Below, piece after piece: positions 21,390 to 31,648 of a stretch of 64,000 bases of DNA. The DNA is from Auxenochlorella pyrenoidosa (Eukaryota > Chlorophyta > Trebouxiophyceae > Chlorellales > Chlorellaceae). Under the pieces are notes generated by a model. It had not been told where the DNA came from and made no database searches. It worked only from the letters and a program-made list of their open reading frames with translations. Location: assembly GCA_001430745.1 (NCBI GenBank), contig KQ481971.1, positions 372,304-436,303 of the forward strand, read 5' to 3'. Numbering within the stretch: the stretch's first letter is position 1; every line of letters begins with the position of its first letter. A program made the position numbers and the translations under genes.

Positions 21390-22715
21390 ATGCTGCCTGC
21401 TTTTGCAACCAGAGCAGCCTCGGGCGTCTCTGCTGTCCGAGGCGCTGCCGCCGCTGCATCTGCTGCCAGCCGCAGCCTGCACATCTCGGTAGCTGTCAAG
21501 GCATGTCTGACAAGGTGCTGTGCTGTGCAGCATGGCCGTCCAAGGTGCCAAGCGGGGCTTCGAGCAAGGGTACAATGTCGCCGCCTGGCGCCAGCGCAGT
21601 CTGTGTTGCGCTTTTCAACCCCACTTCCACTGCTCTTCTCCGTGTACAACAGGCGCGCCCCCGGGCTGGCGGGCCCTCAGAGCCCCCTGTCGTGGATGCA
21701 GATGCCGACTGGGAGGCAGGTGACGACGCCCCCCATTCCAGCACCTACCAGGTGCAGTGGCGCTTGATCACCCATTGCAGCCGGCTAGCAGCCCCTGCCT
21801 CCTGCATCCAAGAACAGGCTGATCAGCAGGGCAGCACCGGCATGCTGCAGTGCAAGCAGACATTTATATTTCTTTGCTCCTCGTGTGAGAGCAGGGCCGT
21901 GGCCGCCCGCGTGCCGGCGGGCCCTCCGAGCCGCCCATCGTGATGGGCGGGGAGGCAGACTGGGAGGCGGGAGATGAAGAGCCGCATGCACTTGAGGTGG
22001 TTAGCGAGTTAGCAAGCAGGTCCTTTGTACTGGTGGCAGATGGCGGCACATGGCCGAACGTACACGACCAAGCGCGTGGCCTGCTGCTTCCGCATTCCCC
22101 CCCGCAAAGCTGCTGCTTCATGCCTCTGCTGCTTATGCTCAAATGGTGCAGGGCACGCCACGCGACAGCCGCGAGGGGCCCAGCCCCAGGACCTCGGAAG
22201 GGGACGCCCAGAAGACTGGGGGCTCGCGCCAGGGGGTGGGAAGCTGGGGCAGCGGATGACCAGCCTGAAAGAGGGTTCAACATCCAAACCAACCAAACTG
22301 CCGATGTGGGGCAGCTGGGGAGCCATGGCCGCATGCCAGAAAGGTGTGGCTTTTCTTCCAATTCCGCTATGGCTGTCTTGGCAGCACCACTCCTTCATGG
22401 CAGCAAACTTGACCAGTTTGCCAAAGCTGCATGCCAACCATCCTGGCTGCTGCTAGCCTGCGTCTCCAGCGCGCACAGCTGCTGCTGTGCACTGGTTGCT
22501 GCGCTTGCCCAAATTTGCACTGCTGCCACACCTCTCTTTCCTCTTACTGAGCTGTCGCTTCATGCTAGGTACTGCCAGGTACTGGCGAAAGCCGCTGTGC
22601 TGCTCATTAGTCTTTCATACCTTGCTCCCGTGTGCAGGGCTCGCCCGCCAGCTACCGCCCGCCGCACGGCACAGGCGGAGAGGGGCGTGAGTTTGAGGAA
22701 CCGAAAAAGAAGTGA
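21390..22715 (+). CDS. Small, probably mitochondrial, disordered protein with a duplicated exon (about 166 aa)
   Basis: Six phase-0 exons: 21390-21488, 21531-21569, 21653-21751, 21895-21996, 22152-22235 and 22638-22715. Exon 1 encodes a classic amphipathic mitochondrial presequence (MLPAFATRAASGVSAVRGAA, Ala/Arg/Ser rich, no acid) ending in SRSLHIS. Exons 3 and 4 are related: RPRAGGPSEPPVV, then ADWEAGDDAPH, versus RPRAGGPSEPPIV, then ADWEAGDEEPH. Exon 5 is hydrophilic (GTPRDSREGPSPRTSEGD) and the C-terminus is acidic/basic (EGREFEEPKKK). No fold or family is recognised; the acidic, Pro/Gly-rich body behind a presequence suggests a small accessory subunit or regulator. Exon 2 (13 codons, HGRPRCQAGLRAR) is the least certain, because skipping it also keeps the frame. 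Confidence 0.55.
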
Positions 22716-23044
22716 CGGGGAGGTGTGACCAGGGCAGCGGCGAGCGCTGATGGCTCCTGAAGGTGTTATGCAACGCGCATGTGGAAGCATTCCAGCTGGC
22801 ACGTTTGCGACCTTCTTTGCATGCAAATTCCACAAACGGGTGTTTATAGCCGACTGCTCCAAGTACAGTGTGGTTGAGGCTGCTGTGTGAGGCAAACATG
22901 CAAGGTACTGCCGCCCAGGCAGCTGCCACGCTAGGGGGGCGGCAGCATGCGGCGGCATGAGGGTCGCCTCAATATCTACGTCCCGGTCCAATCCTATTGA
23001 CTCGATTATGGCCTGCTGATGCCCCTGGGGCTGCACACAGCGTC
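22716..23044 (+). other. Short intergenic region
   Basis: No gene, repeat or signal was recognised between the two forward genes. Confidence 0.35.
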
Positions 23045-26000
23045 ATGGCTGAGCAGGGTGGAGCCCACTACATCGCCTTCCCGCTGGAAGGCGACGCGGA
23101 CCAAATCCTCGTCCCCATCGACCCGAAGGCGCGCAATGGCGTGCATATAGAGGTGGCAGGACTGCCGAAAACAACTGATATGATATCCTGTATCCTCCTT
23201 CGCCCCGCCCGCAGACCGGAAGAGCTGTCGCCAAGCCCCATTGCTACAGCAAATTGTGGGTGGCAGCGCGCGACGGGCAGCTTGCACAGCCTCTGCCTGC
23301 GTGGGCGGAGCGGCAGCAGGGCCGCCACTGGAGCGGCACCAGTGTGGTGTTGCAGGGCGGTGTCCGTCTGAGCTGCCTGCACGCTGGGCTTGCCGGCTGC
23401 ACATTCGCGGAAGGAACAGCCTCGCTATATGTCCTGGAGGATGCGCCAGAGGCGGCAGGCAGCAGCCAGCAGGTGTGACCTCCAGCATGTGCCCGCTGTC
23501 CACGAGCTGCATTTCCATGATTCTGCCATGTGCACCCGTTCGCTCTGCCTCTGTTTGCTTCAGGATGCTTAGTGCAGGGAAAAGCAGTTGCATCCCCTGC
23601 CGCGCCCACCCCTGCAGGGTTCCCAGCAGCAGCGGGCATGCAAGCAGGTGGCTGCCGGCAGGCCTGGCTGGGCGGACGAGGTGCTGAGAGCTGCGGCAGC
23701 GCAGCAAGCGATGGATGATGTGTCCTTGTCGGAGGAGAATGAAGAGGTGGGTGCTGGCCAGCATTAACCAGCTTGGATTTATAAATTAGACCGCCTAATT
23801 AGGCCGCCCGTTCAAGCGTGCCATGTTGACCAGCCGGCCAGACGTCCGCCCTCAGCGTGTTGCAGTGCATGCTAGCAGAGGGGGCCCTGCACCAGTGCAC
23901 CCCTGCTGGCTGCTCGCATGGCGATGAACCCTAGAATGCTGCGGGTTGCAACAAGCCGGATTCGATTCAGCAGGATGGATGCCCATGCGCCTCCATGCTG
24001 CCCTGCCATGCCGCAGGAAAGCTTGCAGGACCACAGCTCCGGTGATGCGGCTGAGGACCGGCAGCCCAGCGCCAGTCTCGATGGCAGGGGGCCCAGCTTC
24101 TGCAGCGAGGAGCCACCCGAGGGTGGCGCCACCCCGCCTGAGGGCGGCGACGCTGGCACCCGCAAACGCAAGCGCGGGCATGCTGTCGACGGCAGGCGCG
24201 CTCGCAGAGACAACAGCAGCGGCAAACGCCACCAGGGCAACGCCAACGCCGACGGCCCTGGCAGCCAGGACAACACTGGCCCTGAGCCGGGACGGCAGAA
24301 GCGTCGGTCTTACGATCCTGAAGAGGTCAGCCTGCCTGCTGCCCGCGGGCACCTGAGGAGGAGTCTGCTTGTATTCCGCTGCCAGCCTGCGATCTGCTCT
24401 GGTCGCTGCCCACATGCTCCCCTGAGTATGCAGGCATCCCGCGGCCTGCAAAGCTGGATAGGCTTTGAAAGCTGGCCTGAATCCCCCCACCATGAACCCC
24501 CTCCTCTGCGAACAGGCAATTCCTCACTGCAAGCGTCCCTGCTGCCACCTGCCACCTACAGGAGATCAGGAAGCCAGAGTGGCAGCAGAGGTTCCAGAAA
24601 CTCAGGCGCCTGCTGAAGTTCGAATTGGAGCGCAGCTCGAGTGAGGACAGGCGCCGCGCAGCGGCGCTGTGCAGCCAGGTGACCTTCCGCCTCGTGGGGC
24701 TGAAGAAGGCGGAGCTGCGGTACGTGTTTGAGGGCAGGACCTACCAGAAGGGGCAGCTGGTGGATGCCATGGTGGCAGCTGTGCACCGGCAGCCGGCAGC
24801 CGCGGCTGGCGCGCAGGCCGATCCGGCAGACAGCATTGAGGGCTGCATCCGAGGCGGGGACCACAACCGCGCCGAGGACCTGGCCGACAACGCTGAGCGC
24901 CGGGCGCAGCAGGCAGAGCAGCGGGTGGCAGAGCTGGAGCAGCGAGTAGCTGAAGCAGAGGCAGCCGCCAAGGCCGCAGAGCAGAAGGCAGACGAGGAGC
25001 GGAAGCGAGCAGCTGAAGCAGTGGCAGCAGGGGCGTCTGCCAAGGCTAAGGCAGCGAGCCTGTGGCTGTTGAAGAAGGAGGAGGCAGAGCGGCGCAGCAG
25101 CGCGGAGCGCCAGGCGCAGCAGGCACAGCAGCAGGCAGCAGAGCAGCTGCAGCGAGCAGAGCGATACAAAAGATTATTTCGCAAAGCATCGAAGGACGCA
25201 GCAGAGGTAGGCGGCCGCGCAGGCACAACAACACACAACTGTGTTCATCTGCTGATGGGCTGTTTTGTCGATCAGCCGTCCCTTTAGCTCGACTACTGAT
25301 GGTCCACTGGTGCTCTGCAGGGATTGGCTGGGCTGTGCTTGCACTACAGTTGCCTCAGCTTGCCAGCAGAGCTCATTGCTCGGCCGCGCCGCTCCCTTGC
25401 TCAATCCTCCCCCATCGTTCTCTGCCTCTGCAGCATACTGCACTCCGGGAGCAGCACGACAAGCTCCGTGCTGAGCTGGAGAGCCTGAAGGAGGTGGGAT
25501 CAGGGCAAACGCAGCCCTGGCAAAGTGGGGTGGTGGTGCTTCCACAGCTGGTTGCACATCTTTGCAGTCCCAGCACTGCAGCTGCCCTGGCTACCAGCAG
25601 AGGCCATCCAATCTGCAGCTATGGCAACAATTTCTTTGTGCGACCACCCCCCCTGGCCGTGCCTTCAGGCCCAGGCAGCGGCTGAGCAGGAGGCTGCGTG
25701 CCTGCGGCAGGAGAAGGAGGAGGAGGCAGAGCAGCGCAGCAGCGCAGAGCGCCGCGCACAGCAGGCAGATCAGAAGGCAGCCGAGGAGCAGAAGCGAGCA
25801 GATGCAGCCGCCAAGGCTGAGGCAGCCGCCAAGGCCGAGGCTGCGCGCCTGCAGCAGGAGAGGAGGAGGAGGCCAAACAGCGCAGCAGCGCTGTGCGTCG
25901 CGCACAGCAGGCAGATCAGAAGGCAGCAGAGCAGCTGCAGCGAGCAGATGCTGCGGCGGCAGCAGAGGCAGCCGCCGAGGCTAAGGCTGCACGCCTGCAG

Positions 26001-27889
26001 CGGGAGAAGGAGGAGGAGGCGGAGCGGTGCAGCAGGGCTGTTCGCCAAGCAGAGGCAAATGCAGCAGAGGTATGTGTCCAGCGCAGTTTGCGACTGCAAA
26101 CCCTGCTTGAACGCACAACTGTGTTCATCTGCTGGTGTGGTGTTAGTCAATCCGCCATCCCTTGCACCGCACCTCGGCTTTTGATGGTCCACGGGTGCTC
26201 ATGCAGTGGTTGCATGGGCTGTGCTCGTGCTACGACGCTAGCTTGCCAGCAGAGCTCATTGCTCGGCCGCGCCCCTCCCTTGCTCAGTCCTCCCCCATCG
26301 TCCTCTGCCTCTGCAGCATGTTGCCCTAAAGGAGCAGCACGACAGGCTCTGTGCTGAGCTGGAGGGCGTGAAGCAGGTGGGCCCCGGGCATGCGCAGCCC
26401 TGGCAATGTGGGGGGTGGTTGCCACAGCTGTTTGCACATGTTTGCTGGCCCAGCACTGCAGCTGCCCTGCAGAGTTGCGCCCGCCTGGCTACCAGCAGAG
26501 GCCATCCACTCTGCAGCTATGGCAACAGGTTGTGTGTGCGACCACCCCCCTGGCCGTGCCTTCAGGCCCTGGCAGCGGCTGAGCAGGAGGCTGCGCGCCT
26601 GCGGCAGGAGAAGGAGGAAGAGGCGGAGCGGCGCAGGAGTGCTGAGTGCCAGGCACAGCAGGCAGATCAGAAGGCAGTCGAGGAGCAGAAGCGAGCAGAT
26701 GCAGCCGCCAAGGCTGAGGCAGCCGCCAAGGCCGAGGCTGAGCGCCTGCAGCAGGAGAAGAAGGAGGAGGCGGAGCGGTGCAGGCGCGCTGACTGCCAGG
26801 CACAGCAGGCAGAGCAGCAGGCAGCAGAGCAGCTGCAGCGAGCAGATGCTGCGGCGGCAGCAGAGGCAGCCGCCGAGGCTAAGGCTGCGCGCCTGCAGCG
26901 GGAGAAGGAGGAGGAGGCGGAGCGGTGCAGCAGGGCTGTTCGCCAAGCAGAGGCAAATGCAGCAGAGGTATGTGTCCAGCGCAGTTTGCGACTGCAAACC
27001 CTGCTTGAACGCACAACTGTGTTCATCTGCTGGTGTGGTGTTAGTCAATCCGCCATCCCTTGCACCGCACCTCGGCTTTTGATGGTCCACGGGTGCTCAT
27101 GCAGTGGTTGCATGGGCTGTGCTCGTGCTATGACTCTAGCTTGCCAACAGAGCTCCCTGCCCCGCCGTGCCCCTCCCTTGCTCATTCCTCCCCTGTCTTC
27201 CTCTGCCTCTGCAGCATGTTGCCCTAAAGGAGCAGCACGACAGGCTCTGTGCTGAGCTGGAGGGCGTGAAGCAGGTGGGCCCCGGGCATGCGCAGCCCTG
27301 GCAATGTGGGGGGTGGTTGCCACAGCTGTTTGCACATGTTTGCTGGCCCAGCACTGCAGCTGCCCTGGCCACCAGCAGAGGCCATCCACTCTGCAGCTAT
27401 GGCAACAGGTTGTGTGTGCGACCACCCCCCTGGCCGTGCCTTCAGGCCCTGGCAGCGGCTGAGCAGGAGGCTGCGCGCCTGCGGCAGCAGATTAGTGAGG
27501 CTAAAGCCTCTGTGGCGGAGGCGCTGCAATTTGTGAAGGCAGCCGACGGGCATGCGAAGCAGCAGGCAGCAGCCGCCCAGGCGGCAGAGCGCGAGGTGGC
27601 GGCGGCGCGGGCGGCAGCAGAGGAAGCAGAGAAGCGCACTCAGGCTGCCCAGGCCGAGGCGGCAAGCTCTGCACAGCTTGTCGGGGCTCTGCTCACGCGC
27701 CAGCTGTACGCAGACCTTGAACAGGCGCGGCAGCAGTTGGGACAGCAGCCACCACCAGCCGAGCAACCACAGGCAGTGCCGCCAGCGGTGCAGTTCAGTG
27801 TACCATGGGTGCCTCAGCCGCAGTTGCAGGCTGCCAACCCAGCGCTCCTCGCCATGCTGCAGCAGATGCAGCAGATGCAGCGGCTGTAG
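23045..27889 (+). CDS. Coiled-coil protein built from duplicated exon pairs, function unknown (one exon frameshifted)
   Basis: Eleven exons, all phase 0: 23045-23152, 23215-23472, 23618-23746, 24017-24325, 24562-25206, 25434-25493, 25669-26069, 26317-26376, 26566-26967, 27215-27274, 27446-27889; about 958 residues if exon 7 is read without its 1-nt loss. Residues 1-122 look globular (MAEQGGAHYIAFPLEGDADQ...; LWVAARDGQLAQPLPAW; SVVLQGGVRLSCLHAG). A basic, nuclear-signal-like stretch follows (GTRKRKRGHAVDGRRARRD), then a second globular segment (VTFRLVGLKKAELRYVFEGR) and a long Ala/Glu/Gln/Lys/Arg coiled coil. Exon pairs 6+7, 8+9 and 10+11 begin with the same 60-nt exon (HVALKEQHDRLCAELEGVKQ and variants). 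Exon 7 is 401 nt whereas its copy exon 9 is 402 nt, which breaks the frame near 25861-25872. I do not recognise the family; nuclear or cytoskeletal scaffolding would fit the composition. Confidence 0.75.
25207..27445 (+). repeat. Tandem duplication of a roughly 0.9-kb exon-intron unit within the coiled-coil gene
   Basis: The unit is a long intron, a 60-nt exon, a second intron and a roughly 400-nt exon. Copies of the 60-nt exon begin at 25434, 26317 and 27215, offsets of 883 and 898 bp. Introns as well as exons are repeated: 26070-26316 and 26968-27214 are nearly identical over their first 170-odd bases, and 26377-26565 differs from 27275-27445 mainly by an 18-nt indel. The oldest copy (25207-25668) is the most diverged. 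Confidence 0.9.
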
Positions 27890-29372
27890 CGGGGCTTCAG
27901 ACAGGCCCATGCACAGTTGGCACATCTGCGAATGCTTGCCGTCGGGTCTTCTGCAATCACCGCAGGCGGGGGCTCGCAGGATGGGGGCCGCCTGCGGCGG
28001 GGGCATCCCGGCCGCGGGGCGGCCTGGCGCAGCGGCGTGACGGGCAGGGCCCTTGCGGGTCCCCTTGCAAAGCTGTGTGTGCGCGTTCAGATGACCAACC
28101 CTGCTCAACTTGAGAGGGGTGGGAGCGCGCCAGCAGCAGGCGGCGACTGTGATGACGCGGAGGGCGAACGAGCGACCGCGGCAACGACGAGTGGGGCCGC
28201 GAGGCAGCCTGTCGGCGCGAGAGTGGCGGCAAGCGCCCGCGCTCCTCCGTCGGCTTTCTGTTTGAGACTCTTCAGACGCTCTCCCCCTTGGCACTCTGTG
28301 CACCGTGTTTGATCTTGCTTCATGAATGCAACATGGGGGAAGCGTGGCTCTAGACGGACCCTCCCTAGGCCAGAGACAATCTTGGACAGCCAGCAGCGCA
28401 CACACCAGAGCAGAGAATCTGGATGCAGGCTGCAATGCTACACTGGAAGGCCAGAGCACCCATGGGCGGGGCAGGGAGCTGATGCCACGACTTCCTGTCG
28501 GCCCTGCTTGTTCTCCGACCGGCTGTGTGCACCGCCTAGCCCGTGTACGCCCACGAATTGCTAGCGTTTCATAAGACAGGGGGCATGTGGTAGGCAGGAC
28601 TGTGCCACAGGTGAGAACCACTGTCGTCACCCTGCCTGCACTGTGGAGCGAGTCAGTGAACCCCGGCAGCTGTGCCCGCGACATAGCCACGGTTCGGGCA
28701 GCGCCAGCGCTGGCGCACATGGCAGCATCGTGCCGCACACCTGCACGCAGATCTCACACACTGTTACGCTGTAAGAACGTGCAAAACATTGAGACTCAGT
28801 TGGCAGCCTGCAAATACACCAAAGGTCCTCCTGCAGATGCTGAGGAGGCTGCAGCAACTCGAGCCCATGATCAGCCTTGCATCCAGGAGCGCTCCATGCT
28901 GCATGCTGATGGCACGTTTTGGAACCGCAGAACTTCTAACATCATGCCGCTATCTGTGGTACTGCACGGGGGCATATCCTGGCTCAACTGTCCCAATCGA
29001 AGAGCATAAGAATTCGTCCCCTTGGGGCTCACCGCTCTCCGCTGCCCGCTCTTGCCAGGCGACTGCCTGCCAATCCCTTCCTCCTGCCTAGCCTTCCTGC
29101 TGTGCTCATGATCCCAACATCGGTCACAACACCACAGATGGGGCCTAGACAGCGCAGGCTCTTCGCAGGAGGGCTGTCTGCACGGGTGAGTCGGCTGGTG
29201 GCAAGAGACAAGCACGCCAATTGAGTGTCCACATCGTTGCCAGTATAAAGTGGCAGTGCGGCCCGCAAAGGCAGCTCGATGGGGGCCGAATGGCCAAGCG
29301 CCGCACGCCCAGCAGCGAGTGCCTTGAGGCCCGTCTGGGCCCGCCTCGCCCTCTCTCGGACCAGCAGACAAC
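27890..29372 (+). other. Intergenic region, 1.5 kb, with a possible distal polyadenylation signal
   Basis: I see no gene with coding character. A forward TGTAA at 28770-28774 is the nearest polyadenylation signal after the coiled-coil gene, implying an 880-nt 3' UTR if used. The last few hundred bases should hold the eL37 promoter; no TATA box is obvious. Confidence 0.35.
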
Positions 29373-31133
29373 ATGGGCAAGTGCGGCAAGGGTAAGCGCT
29401 CCCCGACGGCCAGGCGGCCAGCCCCCACGCTGGGCGGCGGCTGCCCGCCGCGCCCCTCGGCCGTGCTTGGAGCTCAGCTCATCGTGCACAGAGCTATGAG
29501 CACAGCTGACATCCTCTGCGGGCCTGCGGGCCCGCATGCTCTCGCTGCCATGCCCCTCTCGTGCGTTGTGCGCTGCTGTCCTGACGCCCCCATTGCACAT
29601 CTGGGCGTGTCATGCTTGCAGGCACGGGGAGCTTCGGCCTCCGCCACACCAAGTCGCACACTCTGTGCCGGCGGTGCGGCCGCCGCTCTTTCCACATCCA
29701 GAAGAGCACCTGCGGCTCTTGCGGCTACCCCGCTGCCAAGATCCGCAAGTGTGAGTGCATCGGGCGTCCAGATGGGAGCGCCGCCGGCGCCGCCGCTTGG
29801 CAGGCAGTCGGCGGCAGCAGGGACGCAAAGAGCCCTTCAGACACAGCTGCCTGGCATTTAGCCAAGCAGTGGACTGCGGTAGCAAGGCATATGATCGAGC
29901 AGATCCACTGGCAGATGCGCAACCTGATGAACCAGCACGAGCAGACCAGAGTCGCTGGCTGGTTTGAAGCCGTCAAGCTGCAGCGTGGCTGCCTTTGCTG
30001 ACCCGCCGGTGTGGGCTTTGCTCGCGTGCAGACAACTGGAGCGTGAAGGCCATCGGCCGCAAGACCACCGGCACCGGCCGCATGCGCCACCTGAAGCTGG
30101 TGCACCGCCGCTTCAAGAACGGCTTCCGCGAGGGTGAGGGGCCCGTGGTCCCATGCTTGTGCTTGTGCTCTGTGCTCTGGGACCCTTGGCCGCGTGCCTG
30201 TGCTCGTGCGGTCGTGCTTTTTGTGCAGGCCTGTAGCGCTCCTCCACAGCGCTAAGCCGCTGGCTGCTATGCACGGCCTGGAGCGTGCAACAGTGCTGTG
30301 CCTCGTGGTCTGCACTCCGCCGGGTGCACTCCCGGGGGCGCGGCCGCCGTGAGCAGACATGATGCAGCAGGCGTGTCATGCGCGCCACGCGTGCGATGGC
30401 CGGCAGTGGCTGCTGCAGCCAGCCCAGCAGCTTGACAGCTCATGGCGGGGACAGAGCAGGACATCTCAGGCAGCGGATCGAGCGCAGCCGCTCGCAAAGC
30501 TGGGCGATGCAGCTGGCGCCGAGGAGAGCTGCCGCGGCTGCGGGCAAATTATATCAATGCAGCGCCTTTCCAACTGGCCGCGGGGGTGGCAGCCCAGCAG
30601 CCCGCCATGCCTGCTATTGCCGGCGGCAGCAGGCAAACAGCGAGCTGTGGCAGTCCGGCACTACTGCGGCGGCAGCAGCCGCACCCAGCGCCTATGGCCT
30701 GGCTGTGGGACAATGCGTGCTTGGGGGCACGGCGAGGAGGGCAGCACAGCTTCCACAGAAACCAGGAGGCAGCTGTCAGGCCGGGCTACCCGTTGTTGCA
30801 GCTGGCAGGCACTGCAGCTGGCAGCTGTTACGGGCAGCCTTTTGACGTGCGTCGGCCCACTAGGCTTGCCTGGGCGCGAGCTCGCGCAGAGCGGCCTAAC
30901 GCTGGCAATCTTGGCAGTCGCCGGCAGCAACGCAGTGCAGATGGTGCACCATGGCCGGCAGCTGCTGCGCACTGCGGCACTCTTCACGCCACTTGAGGCG
31001 GCAGTGGCGCGCTGTTTTTTGCCACCCTTATGCGCCCCTGCGGCGCTCACCGCCGCCCCCGGACGCTGACCGCTTTGCCGACCCTCCCCATCTCTGGCCT
31101 GCTGCAGGCACCGCGGCCAAGAAGCAGGCGTGA
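29373..31133 (+). CDS. RPL37: 60S ribosomal protein L37 (eL37)
   Basis: Four exons, 29373-29391, 29622-29750, 30032-30133 and 31108-31133, give 91 residues, the usual eL37 length. This small zinc-binding protein of the large cytosolic ribosomal subunit contacts the 5.8S/28S rRNA. Visible hallmarks are [19 protein letters not shown], the C4 zinc finger (CRRC...CGSC, spacing C-x2-C-x14-C-x2-C), [13 protein letters not shown], the nearly invariant [11 protein letters not shown] and [11 protein letters not shown]. The first exon ends after only 19 coding bases (MGKCGK), as in many ribosomal protein genes. Intron 3 is long for this window (974 nt). A TGTAA signal follows 82 nt after the stop. Confidence 0.97.
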
Positions 31134-31214
31134 AGCCGGGAGCGCTGGGTTAGCGGCGGCAGCGCGGCGGCGTGACAGCCCGCACACCCGCCGCCCGCTG
31201 TCTGCTGCACTTGA

Positions 31215-31219
31215 TGTAA
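31215..31219 (+). terminator. TGTAA polyadenylation signal of the eL37 gene
   Basis: It lies 82 nt after the TGA on the coding strand. Confidence 0.65.
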
Positions 31220-31648
31220 CACCGCGCTACGAATGAGCCAGCCTGGCGGGCCGGCAGCATGCACAGAGCTCAGTCGGATATTGGTGTTGCAGGACGCACC
31301 TAGGCGTGGGGCAGCGTCAGGGCGAAGAGTGTGCAGAGCGCCGCGTTGGTGGCACAGCCGGGGCTCGCAGCCGGCGCGCTGCAGTGGTGGTGGTGCTGCT
31401 GCTGGACGCGCTCTGGGAGGAGACACGCCTGTTAGCTATATAATTACATGTCTGTGTCTAGCTTGTTGGGCTGTGCAGCTAACAGGCAACATCACATGGT
31501 TCATGGAACAGGTATCTTACTTCCCAGCTGCGCGGAAGCCTGGAAATGGTAGCTGCGTTGCCGACGTGGCGGTGGTGCTCTGGCATGCAAAGTGTGTCGG
31601 GGGCGGGAGCCCAACATTTCTTCTTAGTGCGCAAAAGTTCAAGTCGCC

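Noticed and set aside
24151..24230. Homeodomain or DNA-binding motif in the basic stretch of the coiled-coil protein
   Set aside because: The stretch is merely Arg/Lys-rich and Gly/Asp-rich; it fits a nuclear localisation signal at most.
26070..27214. Transposable element as the cause of the repeated 0.9-kb unit
   Set aside because: The repeats are direct, head-to-tail, include exons and lack terminal repeats or target duplications; unequal crossing-over explains them.
28587..29009. Open frame between the coiled-coil gene and eL37
   Set aside because: It has no ATG at its start, no recognisable protein features and no splice partners.
29925..30001. Possible box C/D snoRNA in eL37 intron 2 (TGATGA at 29925, CTGA at 29998)
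   Set aside because: The spacing fits, but the base before the C box is C instead of a purine and the flanks do not form a terminal stem.
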